A stretch of DNA of 64,000 bases. Source: Capitulum mitella. Taxonomy: Eukaryota; Arthropoda; Thecostraca; Pollicipedomorpha; Pollicipedidae. The stretch is taken from NCBI GenBank assembly GCA_030062745.1, contig CP099839.1, positions 29,697,451 through 29,761,450 of the forward strand, read 5' to 3'. Every line of letters starts with the position of its first letter. Positions within the stretch are counted from its first letter, which is position 1. This document shows, one piece after another, positions 41,567-54,097 of the stretch. The notes below the pieces were generated by a model. That model did no database searches, had not been told where the DNA came from, and saw only the letters and a list, made by a program, of their open reading frames with translations. Both the position numbers and the translations under genes were made by a program.

Positions 41567-44202
41567 TTGGCCGTAGATGCCCACTTGTGAAAAATTCGGC
41601 CTCCCATTCCCCGGCACGCCCCGGCGGCTCCGCTCCGATCGGCGGACGCGGCGAGCCGGCCAGTCCGCGCCGGGCGGCGGCCTCGCACCGATCCACAGGT
41701 GCAGCCGGCGACCACCGCGGACCGCTGCGCGGCAGAGCGGCGGCCAGGACAACCGGCTCACCTCGACGAAGAACGCTGTAAGCCTGACCACCATGAAACG
41801 TCGCCCCGTCGCGAACCAAAAATGTGTCAGAAGGAACTAGGTCCCACGGACAGATGCGTGGAAAACGCGAAAGACAGGCCACAAAAAGTGTGAGAAACGA
41901 AACGAATTAGGACAGACGCTCCTTTCCCCTCCAACATATATAATTATGCTAGAATATAAAACGGCTAACTGCCCCACGAAGGCACTCTTGGCCTGACTTT
42001 CAGCCGCCTGACACCGCAGATGCGACCACCGCTGCGCATTGGCCGCCTGACGCGCCACACCCGTAGTGTGATGTGACTCGTGTGACACGCATGATTCCCC
42101 GTGGGACAAAGTCTTTCTTTCTTTCTTTCCACCAGGACGTTTAGGTTACGTTTCGGCCAAAAATGGCAAAAATATGGGCACGGTCCCCAGTATCAAAACA
42201 GTTAATAATGCCTCAACGGTCCGATTCGACGATATTAATCATGACACTATGCCACAACCAGTAGGCACCGCCCGCTGCCGGAGATGGCCTGACCGCGGGC
42301 TGGGTCATTCTAATTGGCGCTACCGGGTCAGGTGATTGGTGCGTCTCACGATGCTTTGTAACAGCCTTTCTCATGTACCTTTGCTAAGGAAAGCGCTTAT
42401 CATGGAGCCGAATGGACAACGACAATATCGATGTGCTTACAATAAGTATTGAAGCTTGCAGGTGTGAACAGTACGCACCCTTCATACCTTAATAGTCTTT
42501 CAAAACTGTCATTATAATTCGTGCCCCTGGATCTTTGTTGCAAGGAATTCTCCTGCAAATGTAATCCGCATTTCAGTACAATTAAGGCAGGTCTTCTGTA
42601 TCCAGTAGGTATTCGCCTGCCACGACGTAACTCAGTCGCCAGCAATACGAACTTGACTCGGACACGGGGGCGACGTTCCCGAGCCGCCGATGGGCGACTA
42701 GGTGTGACGTCATGCGTACGGCAAACGGCAAAGGCACATTAATCGGGATGCTGCGTACGGAATGCGGACAGGCACGGCGAGTGGCCGAACATGTAGCAAC
42801 GAATAACGAACAAAGAACGCAACGGTTCTTATGTCCCATAACTTGTTAGCGATATTCCATGAAGACGGAACTAGGAGAAGGGTTTCGTATGACTGATTCG
42901 CCCTACGAACAGGCGGGAAATTGGTAACAACCATCATGACATAAAAAGTTGCAACTCAGTGTGTTCCCGTTATGTTGGACCTCTGGATTGTTAATCAAAA
43001 GGACAGAAAAGTTTCAGCGATTTCGACTCATCAGAATAAAGATACAAGACGTAACCAGCCTTGCTTTGTCGCGTTCCCCCTGATGAACGGTATGTCCGTG
43101 CTCGTAATGGTTTATGTCGAAATGCAGTATAACTGTTCAGAATGCTTAATCACAGGTGCGTTTTTTGGCTCTGGCCCTGTTACGCTTGGGCACATGTGTG
43201 ACTCTCCGTTGTTTACAGTCTTCTGCGTATCTAGGCCCTTATCTGTTTAACTCAAGTCAACATGTATCTAAATGTCTTCTGGAGATGGTGCTGTGCCGTA
43301 CTGGTGGCATTCTTACCTTATGAGACAAATAACAACCAGCAAATGTTTTTACCCGATGCGCTCCACTCGCCTCGCCACGGGTTTGTTTACTTCCGAGCTC
43401 GTCAGGCCCGAAAGTACCGCTCAGAGTGACCTTGAACTCGCGGTCAGCTGTTGCCCCGCCGGTCGAACTACCCGATGGTCCCCATGCAACCCGACGCCAG
43501 GATTGCGTGGGGTGGCAGCTGGCGCCACCTATCCACGACATGCTGTACTCCAACTTCTTCCACCAAAAGCTCACTGAGTGATTGTTGTGGCTCTGCGCCG
43601 GTGATTGGACCTGCAAACGCGGCGCCATCGGGGTGTTCGAACTGGACGCAGATCACATCGGCCGATTCGGGTGCGCGTTTCCTCAAGGAACGCGCTGCAT
43701 TTGCCAACGTGCGACGGCCACGTGCGAGCGGCCACTCCGATATTTCTGTCGACACCGGACGGGGTAGAGAACGCAACCTGTCTCGCCTGCCTCGCTGACG
43801 ATCCGTCAAACACGACAAGCCGGGATGCGAAACAGTTCTGCGCCCCCCACCTGAACGTGTGATCCCTCGACAAACATCTGGACAACTTGAATCATCTGCT
43901 GCTAACTGAGCGATTGGGCGTGCTGTGTCCCGGAGAAACGTGACTGACGGAAACGACTGACGACTGCATGCTCTTGTTCCCGGGAAATGTTTTAACGTTA
44001 GAAGGAAAGATCGACAGTGGAGAAGACATTGTGGGGCGTTGCGATCATTCACAATGACACGTCGTTCCTGGAGTCCATGCGCTGACACTTCACTGCTTTA
44101 TTTTACAGTTTTTATAGTTTTCTCTGTATGACTTGCATATGTACCCTTCTGTATTGACTTGAATCAAACAATAATCCACGCGGTGAAAGATTCGAAATAA
44201 AC
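41567..44202. other. Mostly non-genic stretch
   Basis: A GC-rich patch at about 41590-41780 is followed by mixed DNA and a short cttt run near 42113-42130. Frames at 43257-44088 on both strands are open but unrecognised. The segment ends with gattcgaaataaactgaac and a hexamer run, which resembles the 3' tail of a retroelement, so part of 43250-44231 may be an unrecognised element. Confidence 0.4.
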
Positions 44203-44231
44203 TGAACATGAGCATGAACATGAACATGAAC
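44203..44231. repeat. (TGAACA)n hexamer run
   Basis: About five tgaaca/tgagca units directly after ttcgaaataaac. Simple-sequence tails after an AATAAA-like word are common at 3' ends of CR1/L2-type retroelements, so this may mark an upstream element's end. Confidence 0.6.
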
Positions 44232-44269
44232 TGCAGTCTCTATGGCTCTCGTTGAACTGCCGGAGGCCT

Positions 44270-46765
44270 TTCATAGTCGACGTCGTCTACCGTCCTACCG
44301 TTGCAGCGTCAGCCCCAGTCGTCGATGATCTTCAGGGCCATATGACATGCATCATGTCACGAAGCAAGCCAAGCTACGTCCTAAGCAATACAAACCTCGA
44401 TATCCTACGTCCATATGAACCCTAGGTAGCATTCTACACTCAGCCGCTCAGTGACCTCTCAGTGAATTAACTCATCACCCCACCGAGTTACCCTGGATCC
44501 AATCCAGGCATGATTGATCATATCATCATCAACAAACCGGAAGTAGCATTCGATGTGTGAGTGCAAATCTGATACATCAGCGACCACGACCTGATCTCAT
44601 TGCCAGTGACCGCTGCCAGAGTCCGACCAGAGCTGAAGGAAATATCCGTCCGGTCCACGCGGCATCTCAACCGTGACGCCCTGTGTCTAGACTTTCTCAA
44701 GGCTGACTGGAACTCGGTCCATGATGCAGGATCCACGACTGAGAAGTGGGACGCTTGGCTGTCTGTTTGGGACCCAATCATCAATCCTTATATGCAACCA
44801 TGCAAGATAAAGCTCAAGTTCCCGTCGTACCCGTGGCGTCGAGACGACGACGTCAGAGCTGCCATGGAGACTCGTGATCAGGTACGCACCGACAAGGAAC
44901 GAGCTCCATGTGGGGAGACCGAGCGGGAGTTTCGCCTTCGCCGGTACGCTGTCAATACCGTCTTAAACCGCGCATGCTCTTCATACTTCCTGACCTCCTT
45001 CAAGAACTCCAGATCTAAAACATGGAGAGGTATCCGTCGGTTCTTGGTCACGTCCAAGAGACCTGAACCGAAGGCGACCATTCCGGCTGAAGAGGATCCA
45101 GGCTGGGCCAACAAACTCAGCCAGTTCTTAGCATCACTGGACCCCAGCGCGTGCAGTGGTGCGCTCGACCTGTGCCCGGCTACGCTCCCAAAACTGTCTG
45201 CGGCGCTGCAACGGATGGGGTCATCCCTCGCTTGTGGAGCAGACGGCATCACTGTCAGTGTGCTGAAAGTGGTGTTTCCCGTGATGGGGTCTCACCTCTT
45301 CCGAGCGATCAGCAGTTCGATTGTTAGCAGTAAGGTGCCGCACCAGAGGAAGGCTGCTACTGTGACTCCATTGCACAAGAAAGGTGATGCCAGTGACCCT
45401 AGAAACCACCGACCGATTTCTGTCTTATCGGTGGTAGTCAAGCTTTGCGAACGTATAGTGTAGTGTAGTCAGCTGATGGGCTGTTTAACATCGCACAGTA
45501 TCATGTGCCCTCCGCAGTATGGCCTTCGCCCCGGTCTCTCCACCGAGGCGGCCCTGCTTGACGTCACATACGCAACTGCCGACGTTGAAAAAGGCATGGT
45601 AACGTCACTTGTCATGGCCGATACGTCTAAGGTGTTGTACAGCGTCAAGCATGGCCGTCTCCTGGAGAAGCATCTTTACTGTTGGTACAGTATAGATCAG
45701 AAAGTTCCAAAGCCGATTCTGAAGTCGATTCTTTCCATGCATCACCTTAGGGTTAATGTTCAGCATTCTCGGAAAGTGGGGTGCCACGGCACCCACGGAC
45801 CCCTCCCCCTTCCCACGCCTACGTGATGCGACATATACCATACGGGAAGATCATCATGCACGTTAATGACAGCCAGTTTCTTGACAATGACTTCTCCTCA
45901 AACCTTTCGGAGCTCAAAAGTCGTCTGGAGAAAAATTTGTCCTTGTCAAGTAAATGATTCACTCAGAACAGCTTGAAAATAAATCCCCTTGATACAGAAA
46001 TGATCCTCATATGATCTCGCCGTCTAAACAAGTTTTCCGTGACTTTCGACAAAAATGGAACCAAACCTTCACCTAGCATCAGTATTCTGGGTGTCACCAT
46101 CGACTTTTGCCTCACATAGGAGAAACATATCTCGACCATAGTATGCCGCTGTTACGGCATGCTCATAGGGCTCACTAGGATACGAAACCGTCCATCGGAA
46201 GTGACAAAACGTTTGCTGATCGGGGCACTGGTTTTTCGCCATATAAATCACTGTGCGTCCGTGTGGGGTAGCTGCACCGCCACACAGCGACAAAGGGTGC
46301 AAAAACTTCGGCTTCGGCGCTGTGCAACTAGGCGGCCGTATCGTCGACAACATGAGGAGTCGCGATCGGAAAACACCAGCACCGTTAGACCTAGGATGGC
46401 ACAGAGCTGAATATATGGTTACTAAGCGGGATTCGTCGTGCCAAGGTATTTGTTCGCACCACTCGGGCAACAACTGACGAACTGCCGCGAGTTCGAACTG
46501 AGTTTGCGCGCCGTTCATTTACGTTCAGTGCATCTAGGAAGTGGAACACGCTGAATTCAAACGTTTGAATATCAGGCGCTGCCAGCAGCGCGATATTCAA
46601 GGCCAGCCTAGCTTAACATATGTCTGAGGAATGAGTGTCGATTGTAATGTGCTGCCTTTCAACACCGATATTTTTATCTTTAGTGGTCCTTGTAAATCGA
46701 CGCGGATGCCTGATAATCCATGACATGGAGGATCCGAAATGCATGCATACATACATAAATAGCCA
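44270..46765 (+). pseudogene. Decayed non-LTR retrotransposon (CR1/L2-like ORF2)
   Basis: In plus orientation, pieces of one ORF2 appear in order but broken by stops and frame changes. About 44280-44600 is an endonuclease C-terminus (IVDVVYRP, IDHIIINKP, YISDHDLI). From 44600 to 45463 runs a 287-codon open stretch with linker and early reverse-transcriptase blocks (GADGITVSVLK, TPLHKKGD, NHRPISVLS). At 45476-45826 comes the next block (QYGLRPGLSTEAALL), where catalytic-block wording is already degraded. From 45850 to about 46600 is the C-terminal region (SLKINPLDTEMILI, ILGVTIDF, RTEFARRSFTF). The AT-rich end with catacatacataaata near 46745-46761 looks like a worn simple-repeat tail. It is inactive. 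The clade is uncertain within the CR1/L2/Rex group. Confidence 0.88.
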
Positions 46766-48129
46766 AGGGAGGGAGAATGGGGCAATCGCCCGTATCTGAC
46801 GCTCGAGAGGACCCTTTTCGGAGTACGAAAAAAGACCAAAAAACGACCTTCCACACCTGCACCGGGGCCTTTTGCACAAGATCTCTTTAGGAGTGCCGTT
46901 CTTCCATCAGCAAAATCCTAAGCAAATCTTATTTTGAGTCGATCTTGATGCTTTCTATGCGTATGCAATGCGGTGCGCCTTCCTCGCGAGCAATAAGCGC
47001 CAGTTAATTGGGATTTTGATGGAAGGTTCCTCAGCCTTTACAGTGCACTGACGTCTCTTGACGCGAAATACTTACCCGTGGCCAAAAGATACCAACGTAA
47101 GATTAAAAAAAATGGAACGAAACAATTCAAAACAGAACGAAACAATGCAAGCAAACAAAGCCAAAATGTAATTCAACGGTCTAATAGGCCCACAGTGTCA
47201 GTTGGATAATGCGACTACTGACGAGCCGTAGACGACGAAGGGACTGGAAGTTGTAGGTTTTCCCGTAAAGATAATCAGGAGCCAGAACGCTGCTGGTTTA
47301 TCCCACCAATTTCTTTGTTTTACAAAATGGTGTAAAACACAACAGCTGGATTGAAAACGCAATCCGATACAACAGCAGCGTCCAGTCTCTTCGAAATCAG
47401 TCATTATTTAAATGACTGCACGACAGACGAGCAACATTCACCAATAGCGCATGAGCATAACACATGTCATGACGTACTCAGTAGCCTTGTAGCGCCTACA
47501 GATATTATTCTTAGTAGCACTGGTTTGTAAACTATTGAGTTTCATGAAAATTACCATATTTTCTCCCTATGTGGACCGTCCCTTTTCCGCAAACCGGCGT
47601 TTAAGCCGAAACTGCCGCTAGCAAAACTTAATTGGCGGCCAACGTCGGTTGTGGAATTAGCCCCGAAAAGGGAATTTAGGGCTTCACAACGCCGGTAGAT
47701 TCTTAAGCGTATTGTCTTACACCATAGGCGGGAGCCGCAGTAATATCAGAAGAAAAAACTCGTCGTCCCGAAAAACGATAAGGTCTTCGTCCGAACCTCT
47801 CTACGACGCTTCCAGGTTTCCTGCAGCCGTCTTACGACACATCCCCTGGACTGGCGTGGAGACGTCTACCGGCTGTCTGTCTGATTTGCCCCGAGACAAA
47901 GCAGACAGAAGATATAGTATCTTGCACGGTATCATAAACACAACGCCTCGCAACCTTGACTCGTTGGTAACATCTTTGCAGAGAGAACATGCATATTATG
48001 TTCGTTTCTGTTGACGTAAAATGTCCACGCCTTGCTTTCTAGTGTTATGAAATGAAATTACCGACTTCTCACCAAACCTGCTTGCCCAGTCCAACATTAC
48101 AATGAGACTTTCACGTAAGTAGTTTCATA
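46766..48129. other. Non-genic stretch
   Basis: Mixed-composition DNA with short unrelated frames. No element, RNA gene or exon was recognised. Confidence 0.5.
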
Positions 48130-48525
48130 GGCGCACCTAAGGGAGCACAGACCCCTTTCTGAACGGTTTTAGCAACTGCTTTTTTGTTAAGATGAAAAAT
48201 GCAGAAAAAATGACGGGGTCGCAAAACACAGTGGCCAAAACCCCAGTTTTTAAGAGGGCTTGGGTTTTTAAAGGGGAGACATTTCATATGGCAGATTTGT
48301 GGTTTTTCAGAAACGAAGATGAGTTTTCCTTTTCTGACGTGTAAGATAGCCCTTCCAAAGCAATGCATTTTTAGTATGCTCCACGCAATACATAAATTTT
48401 CAATTTTCACGAAAAAATTGATAACCCGACCCCAAAATGGAATGGTTGAAATCCAAAGCGTTTTTTAAAGAGGACTGCCGTTAATCTTAGCCGGGCCCCT
48501 CCCTTAGGAACATCCTAGGTGCACC
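48130..48525. mobile_element. Possible short inverted-repeat element
   Basis: Starts ggcgcacctaagggag and ends ctaggtgcacc, giving imperfect inverted ends of about 12 bp (ggygcacctarg). The internal ctcccttagg near 48500 pairs with the left end as well. It is non-coding and no clear target duplication was found. A miniature DNA transposon is plausible. Confidence 0.4.
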
Positions 48526-50555
48526 GTTGGTTATTTGTCATTCTGCTTGTTCCGAAGATTCATCAAGAAACACTGCATGGAGACAATCTTCCACATCAGC
48601 AATTTTCGGGCCTTAGGGCGGCAACTTATGAGTCGTATGCGTAAAACACAGTTATTTACTGAAGCTGTGGACTTTCTCTAGTAAAGAGCGAAGTAGGGGA
48701 AGTCGCTCAATTTACACTACCTTTTCGAGAACGGGGCACTGGGATTATGATATGACAAAATTGTCATATTTTTTTCTTATATATCTTATCTGTTCTTATG
48801 ATTACCAGAATATCCAGCGTTTTAGTATTTTAGTCCTTGCCTTTAAATTTTAGTCTAATTTTTGGTATGACGCTGCAAACGGCGCGATTAAGGCAACCCT
48901 GCCGTATTTGCGCCATATGATGTGCCTAACTTCGCAATCATAGAAATGATGCGGAGTTCCATGCACTTTTGCGGCGGCAAAAGCGACAATAAAAAACTAT
49001 CTCGTATATTATGAACAGTTCCAGTTATTATTCTTTTTGCCAATGCTTCCCAACAGGCGAGGAGAGGTACTCGGACCCCGACATGATACTTGACAGACAC
49101 CGTGAAGGTGGCTACATAGGCACATCCGATGGGCTTGGGGTCCGTACCCCTTCTGCGATGCGAGAATGCTTCGCTCTTAAGCACGAACGTAAAACAGTCC
49201 ATATTTCCTAAACGTCGGAGTAAGATCACCGAAACCTATGGCTTTGGGGTTTCAGAAAGTGCCCTCTCCCCCTTCAGGGTGTGTTTTAGCATGTTAACTA
49301 GGGAGCAAATTCCTGCATTGGCAACTAAATCCCCCGATGGAGAAGGGCACAGCGAGGTCACCTGGCTCCGAAAGGTACAGTGAATGTGGTCAGCAACGAG
49401 TTAACGCCTCGAAATGAACTGACCAAATCTGAAGATATTTACCCGCAAGATTGATAGGAGGTCCCCGTTCCAGTGGCGTCGCCAGAATTCTCGTCCTGAG
49501 GGCTGCCTGCGAGACTTGGGGCGTTGCTTGTATGGTGAATAGGAAAAATATGTTTTGGTAGGTTTATTGGCATAGTCCCGCCTCGACTGTGCTGCTGGCG
49601 CGATAAGGCCCCGCAAACGTCCCTCGTGAAGTTAGCAACGTATTCAGATTCGGATTCAAATACGACTTCTGATTTCGCTGAAATTTCGCTCATTCATGGG
49701 CATCGGCAGCAAATGGTTGCGCAAAAAGGACAATGGCTTTACCATAACAAAATTAGCCGCGGATAAGGAACGCTCGCATATATCGCCCCTGTTCTCGTGA
49801 AATAGGAAACGTTATTGCATAACGGAGATCCTGTATAAGATCAATTTTGCTTCACTGCATTGATAGTGTAGGGGGGCTGCGCGACTCGAACGTGCTGCCC
49901 ATCCCCCTTTGAATGCGGGGTCCGCCGCCCTGGCCGGCGCCGGTTCGTGCCGGTCCGTCCGTCCGTGTTCCGTCCGTCCCGGGCCGGTCCGTACCGGCGC
50001 CCGGCGGGCGTAGGGCACCTGGGACGGCGTGGCGCCGGTCCGGACGTGTACGGATAGGTCAAGGCGTCGCTGGTCGCGTGGTGTGCAGTCGAGGTCGGGT
50101 CGCCGGGTCGCGGGAAGCGTGGAGTCTGGAAACTGGGTGCGGGCGGCGCGGGCGTAATGGAGTCGTTGTACCAAACAGGGCTGAAATAGAGCTGCAGGTG
50201 AGAAGTATGTGTGTTCGAAACAGAAGACCACGCTTACAATGGTACAGGTAACGCAAGCCAGAAAATTATTTCAAACTTACACTGAGAAGTCACCGACCCA
50301 CCACATGTCTGTACCTCTGTCAGAGAGGAAGAGGAAAGGACCAAATCTGCAGCCATGCCGTCACTCCCAGAAAATATTTTTGATCTGGCAGCCATCTGTC
50401 TCAATTAGGAGATAATGGGGAATGGCGCAATGAGGCAAGGTGACGATCATAGAGCAGTTTCCCCTACTTCCTTTGATTCCTTGTTTATGCCATTATGAAA
50501 TAGGTCAATCATGAAATCGATACTGAGTCAAAGATTTTTTCCAGTACGACTCTTG

Positions 50556-50560
<5 letters not shown>
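48526..50560. other. Non-genic stretch with a GC-rich patch
   Basis: Mixed DNA; a GC-rich patch at about 49910-50150 contains a short tccgtccgtcc run and Arg/Pro-rich frames on both strands. No recognised gene. Confidence 0.45.
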
Positions 50561-50644
<84 letters not shown>

Positions 50645-50682
50645 CCTCTCTCTTTCTGTCTTTCTCTCTCTTTCTGTCATTC
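50561..50682. repeat. (CT)n microsatellite with imperfect tail
   Basis: About 39 perfect TC units (to about 50638), then interrupted CT-rich sequence to about 50682. Ser-Leu and Arg-Glu runs in overlapping frames are artefacts. Confidence 0.97.
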
Positions 50683-51939
50683 TCCTATCGCCCCATACCT
50701 TTGTGCGAGACCGAATCAGCCGGTTTAGGGGCCGTGGAATGAGGTTTGGACCGCATTCATTGAAACGTGTGGTTCCTGTAGGGTGTTTAGCACCCCGTGG
50801 TCCAGCACTCACGGCCGGCGTCGCGACCTGTTCTGGCTAATCCGACCTCGCCGACCAGACCTCGCAGCGCGCTGACTCTTGCCGGTCGCGTGCCGCGTTT
50901 CCGCTTTCATTTTCCGCCATGGTGGTCGTCCATGTCCAGCACGCGAACTTATCGCTGGGCTTCGTTGTTTCTTAGACCATGGGCTGGAGGTTTCACTTGT
51001 ACGTTACGCAAAAATCGGGAACGAGTGTTATGGTCCCGCGTACAAATATTTTTAAACCAAAAATGCGGGGATTAAAAAATGTATCATTTTTTCAGGACAT
51101 TTTTGGGGAGATCAAATGAAAAAATCAAATGAAAAAATAAAAAGGATAAGTAGTGTTAAATAGTCATCAGTGTTTTGCAACTGTGACTCCTGGGTCCAGA
51201 TTTTGATCTGGTCAGCTGTGAGTTCGGAGGTGAAGTTTTTTGTGCGCGTCTTTCATGCTGCTCGGTCATTGGGAATGTGTACAGAACTTTGCAACATAGA
51301 AAAGAAGCCTCGAAACATTTTCGGCAAAAAACTCAGCAATGAAATCGTCATTAGCAACATTTTTAGACCAACACCGTCCATTTATGGCAAGTCGAGCAAG
51401 ATCGCCTGTAAATTGCCAAATACCGATGGTGTACTTTTACAACGAATATTGAAAGAGAGACAGGCTTCCTCCTCTTGGCTTGACCCTTACCGTCCCTGTG
51501 GTCGTAGTGTGTCGTTGCATAGGCATACACCATTACAAGGGCAAAGCACAATATGTTTCTTTTGCTACCGACCCAACTTTTCTTCCCTTCCTGTTTATTC
51601 GATATCGATGAAACTGCTAATTGACTGTCTTGCAGAACGCTGTCTGCGGTTTACACCTTACTAGTTTGAAATTGCTGGTTATTGTAACTCTAAATACGCA
51701 TAAGCAAACCAGTTTATTAATAAGAATGCATGAGTCCGGTAGGTTGCGGGCAGGCGAGTAGAACATAGCTCTTCAGGGCGAGAGAAAAATTAAAAAGGAT
51801 AAGTGCGAAAAATGTTAGTCTGGCGCTATGTGTCCCGTTCTACTGATCTGTTCAAATGTCGTTTCAATTGGACATTAGATCCTGGGCACTCCCACTTATG
51901 TCATTACTGCAGCCTTTATGAACACACACTAACATTCAA
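50683..51939. other. Non-genic stretch
   Basis: Mixed DNA. A 164-codon frame at 51170-51664 is open on the plus strand but resembles nothing I know and shows no splice or promoter support. Confidence 0.45.
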
Positions 51940-52201
51940 GCACGTGGCCAAAATTTTCCTCAGGAGAGGGCCAAATGTTAAATTTTGTCATATACCACCG
52001 GCATATGACGAAGTTTATAGGAAAAAGGAGCAATTTTACGTAACTGACCTCATATTAAACCACAGGAATACATGTAATGTTTGTTTTTGCAACATGTATA
52101 TGGTCGCTATTCCGTATTCCTGCGAAATCGCTATATATCTAGAGCAGACCGCTTCGCTCAGGAGGACCAAGGCCCCCATCCCCCATGACTAAGTTCCTGC
52201 C
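51940..52201 (+). repeat. 262-bp interspersed repeat, copy B
   Basis: Same length and order as 40993-41254: gcacgtggccaaaattttc at the start, catatgacgaagtttatagg, taactgacctcatatt and gcgaaatcgctatatatcta inside. Its right end is more degraded than copy A (no clean acgtagcca inverted word). It is non-coding. Confidence 0.75.
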
Positions 52202-53746
52202 AACATTGAGATTAGGTGAATGGGCCAGGTTTACGAGTGTTGCCATGCAAACACAGAGGCAATGAATAAAAAGCACTAAATTGCGCCCTCGGGGCTGGAC
52301 CGACCTGGCCCATGCTTAAACGAAGAGCTGGGGGTCTCCACAATATATACGAAAGGGCATTAAGCTTACCTCTGAACGAAGAGCTATGAGTTTCCTCAGT
52401 GTACACGAAAAGGCACTAAACTTGCCTCTGAGCGAGCAGACATCATCGATAAATGACACATGCCATTCAAGACGCCGATGCACGCCTGTTCAGATCTTTT
52501 GTAGCTAAAATTGAGTTCCTCATGATAACGCGTCACATCGATTTAACCCAACGAAACGCCTCGAGCACTCTCATCACTTTCGCATGAAACCCACAAATAC
52601 GGACTCGCACCGGAACATTTCCGTCCAGCATTTTTTTAGAAGTCCCGAGAATGGCGAGGAGCCAGTTTTCACAACCGGGATCCGGTCTGTCTGGCGTGCC
52701 AGAACGTGGAGCCTCAGCCAGGCCGGACTGCTTCCACATGACGCAAGCGAGGCTCACAACCGGTGTCAGTGGAGCGCATTATTTGCTGTAGATGAATTTT
52801 CGGGGTGAAAACCGACACAGTTTATTGATAGAACTGCTGGAAATTTAACCTGGTACGCATGATCCACAATTGCTTTTTTGTGGAGGCATGGCACCAATTG
52901 CTCAGAAAAACATCCTTAGAACAGAAAAGGCATTGAATGAAACACACAGGACATAGGATTTATGCTACATCAGCAGACCCGAATGAGGCAGCATAATTGG
53001 TGCTATCCCGTTATAGAAACATCATTCCAAACCTGTTTAGAAAACAAGCAAGACGCGCGTCGCCTTTGTTGCGCCATGTCTTTTGTGAATGGGTTCCGAC
53101 AGTGCTCTGATGCTTTCCTTTGCTACAGGGTGGACCAATGTGCATATACGCGAAACTGCATTCGCTGCGTCGGCATTCTACTGGATAGAAATGTATGTTC
53201 TTCATGTAACTGGTATTTTTATTACACGCGCAGGGTGTGGCACAAGTTACTTATGTAAAAGTAACATCGCTGACGCACTGTGCAAATACACTATGATAGC
53301 TGCGGCATGGCTGGAGGTTTCCGAAAATCATCGGGGGGGAAGGGGTCCACATAGGATTTCAGACTTTCTTTCCAATCATTGCCACAGTCCTGCTGTCAAA
53401 ATCCCTGGATTTTTGGGAGAGGGTCCGGACCCCTGCCCCATACCCCCGGATCGCCAGCAATGAGCTGCGTATTCATACGTAATTCTCTGAATGGAAACAT
53501 TGTGAGCGGTCATGGTGTTTGAATTGACCAGATATCAAGGCATATCCGTGAACATCTCTTGCCGTTTGTTATTCACTCGTCAGCTTTCCTAGACCGATAC
53601 AGACATCATCATCATCGTGCATCGAATGTGCTCCACCCGCTCGTCACTCGGCGACGTCCCTGCGGTTCCTCTGTTCTCAACGACACATCCTCCCTGCCCC
53701 GGGCGCGCCGGCGCTTCGTCTCCGAGTTACTCGCCCCCTGCGACCG
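52202..53746. other. Mostly non-genic stretch
   Basis: Includes a G/C-run-rich segment at about 53325-53460 (ggggggaaggggtcc to ggacccctgcccc, loosely inverted) that may be a short repeat remnant. No recognised gene. Confidence 0.45.
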
Positions 53747-54070
53747 TCACAAAGCCGCCCCGTCGCCGCTTCCGGGCCCCGACGTGGCTTCTGCGCCGTT
53801 GTCGACGAGCCCCGGGTCGGCGGCGGGGTCGTCCGATCTGGCGCCAGCAGCAGCGTCCTCCTCCTCCTCATCGTCTTCCTCGTCCTCCTCGTCGTCCTCG
53901 TCGTCGTCGGAGAGAGTCACCAGGGCGGGGGTCTGGCGCACCACAGCGCCGCGCCGGAGGACGACCGACGCTGACAGGTACGCAGGTGGTGTCTCGAGGT
54001 CGGCCCACGGCGGAAGGTCGGTCGACGTGAGTCTCGACAGAATCGCGGGCACCAGGCACGCTGAGGACAT
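53747..54070 (-). CDS. Weak candidate ORF with an 18-residue acidic run
   Basis: On the minus strand ATG 54070 opens 107 codons (MSSACLVPAILSRL...). Residues about 50-70 read LVTLS followed by DDDEDDEEDEEDDEEEED, then an Ala/Gly/Asp/Pro-rich tail to a stop at 53747. Acidic runs after a Ser occur in nuclear and chaperone-type proteins, but I recognise no family. The opposite strand gives a poly-Ser run from the same GAC/GAG-type repeat, so the frame may be a chance product of a trinucleotide repeat in a GC-rich island. No splice sites or conserved domain support it. Confidence 0.25.
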   Translation of the reverse strand: MSSACLVPAILSRLTSTDLPPWADLETPPAYLSASVVLRRGAVVRQTPALVTLSDDDEDDEEDEEDDEEEEDAAAGARSDDPAADPGLVDNGAEATSGPGSGDGAAL

Positions 54071-54097
54071 GACGACGGGCCGTGACGCACCTGTCAC

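Noticed and set aside
45476..45826. An active reverse transcriptase
   Set aside because: The catalytic-block wording is degraded and the ORF is broken by several stops and frame changes, so this is a dead copy.
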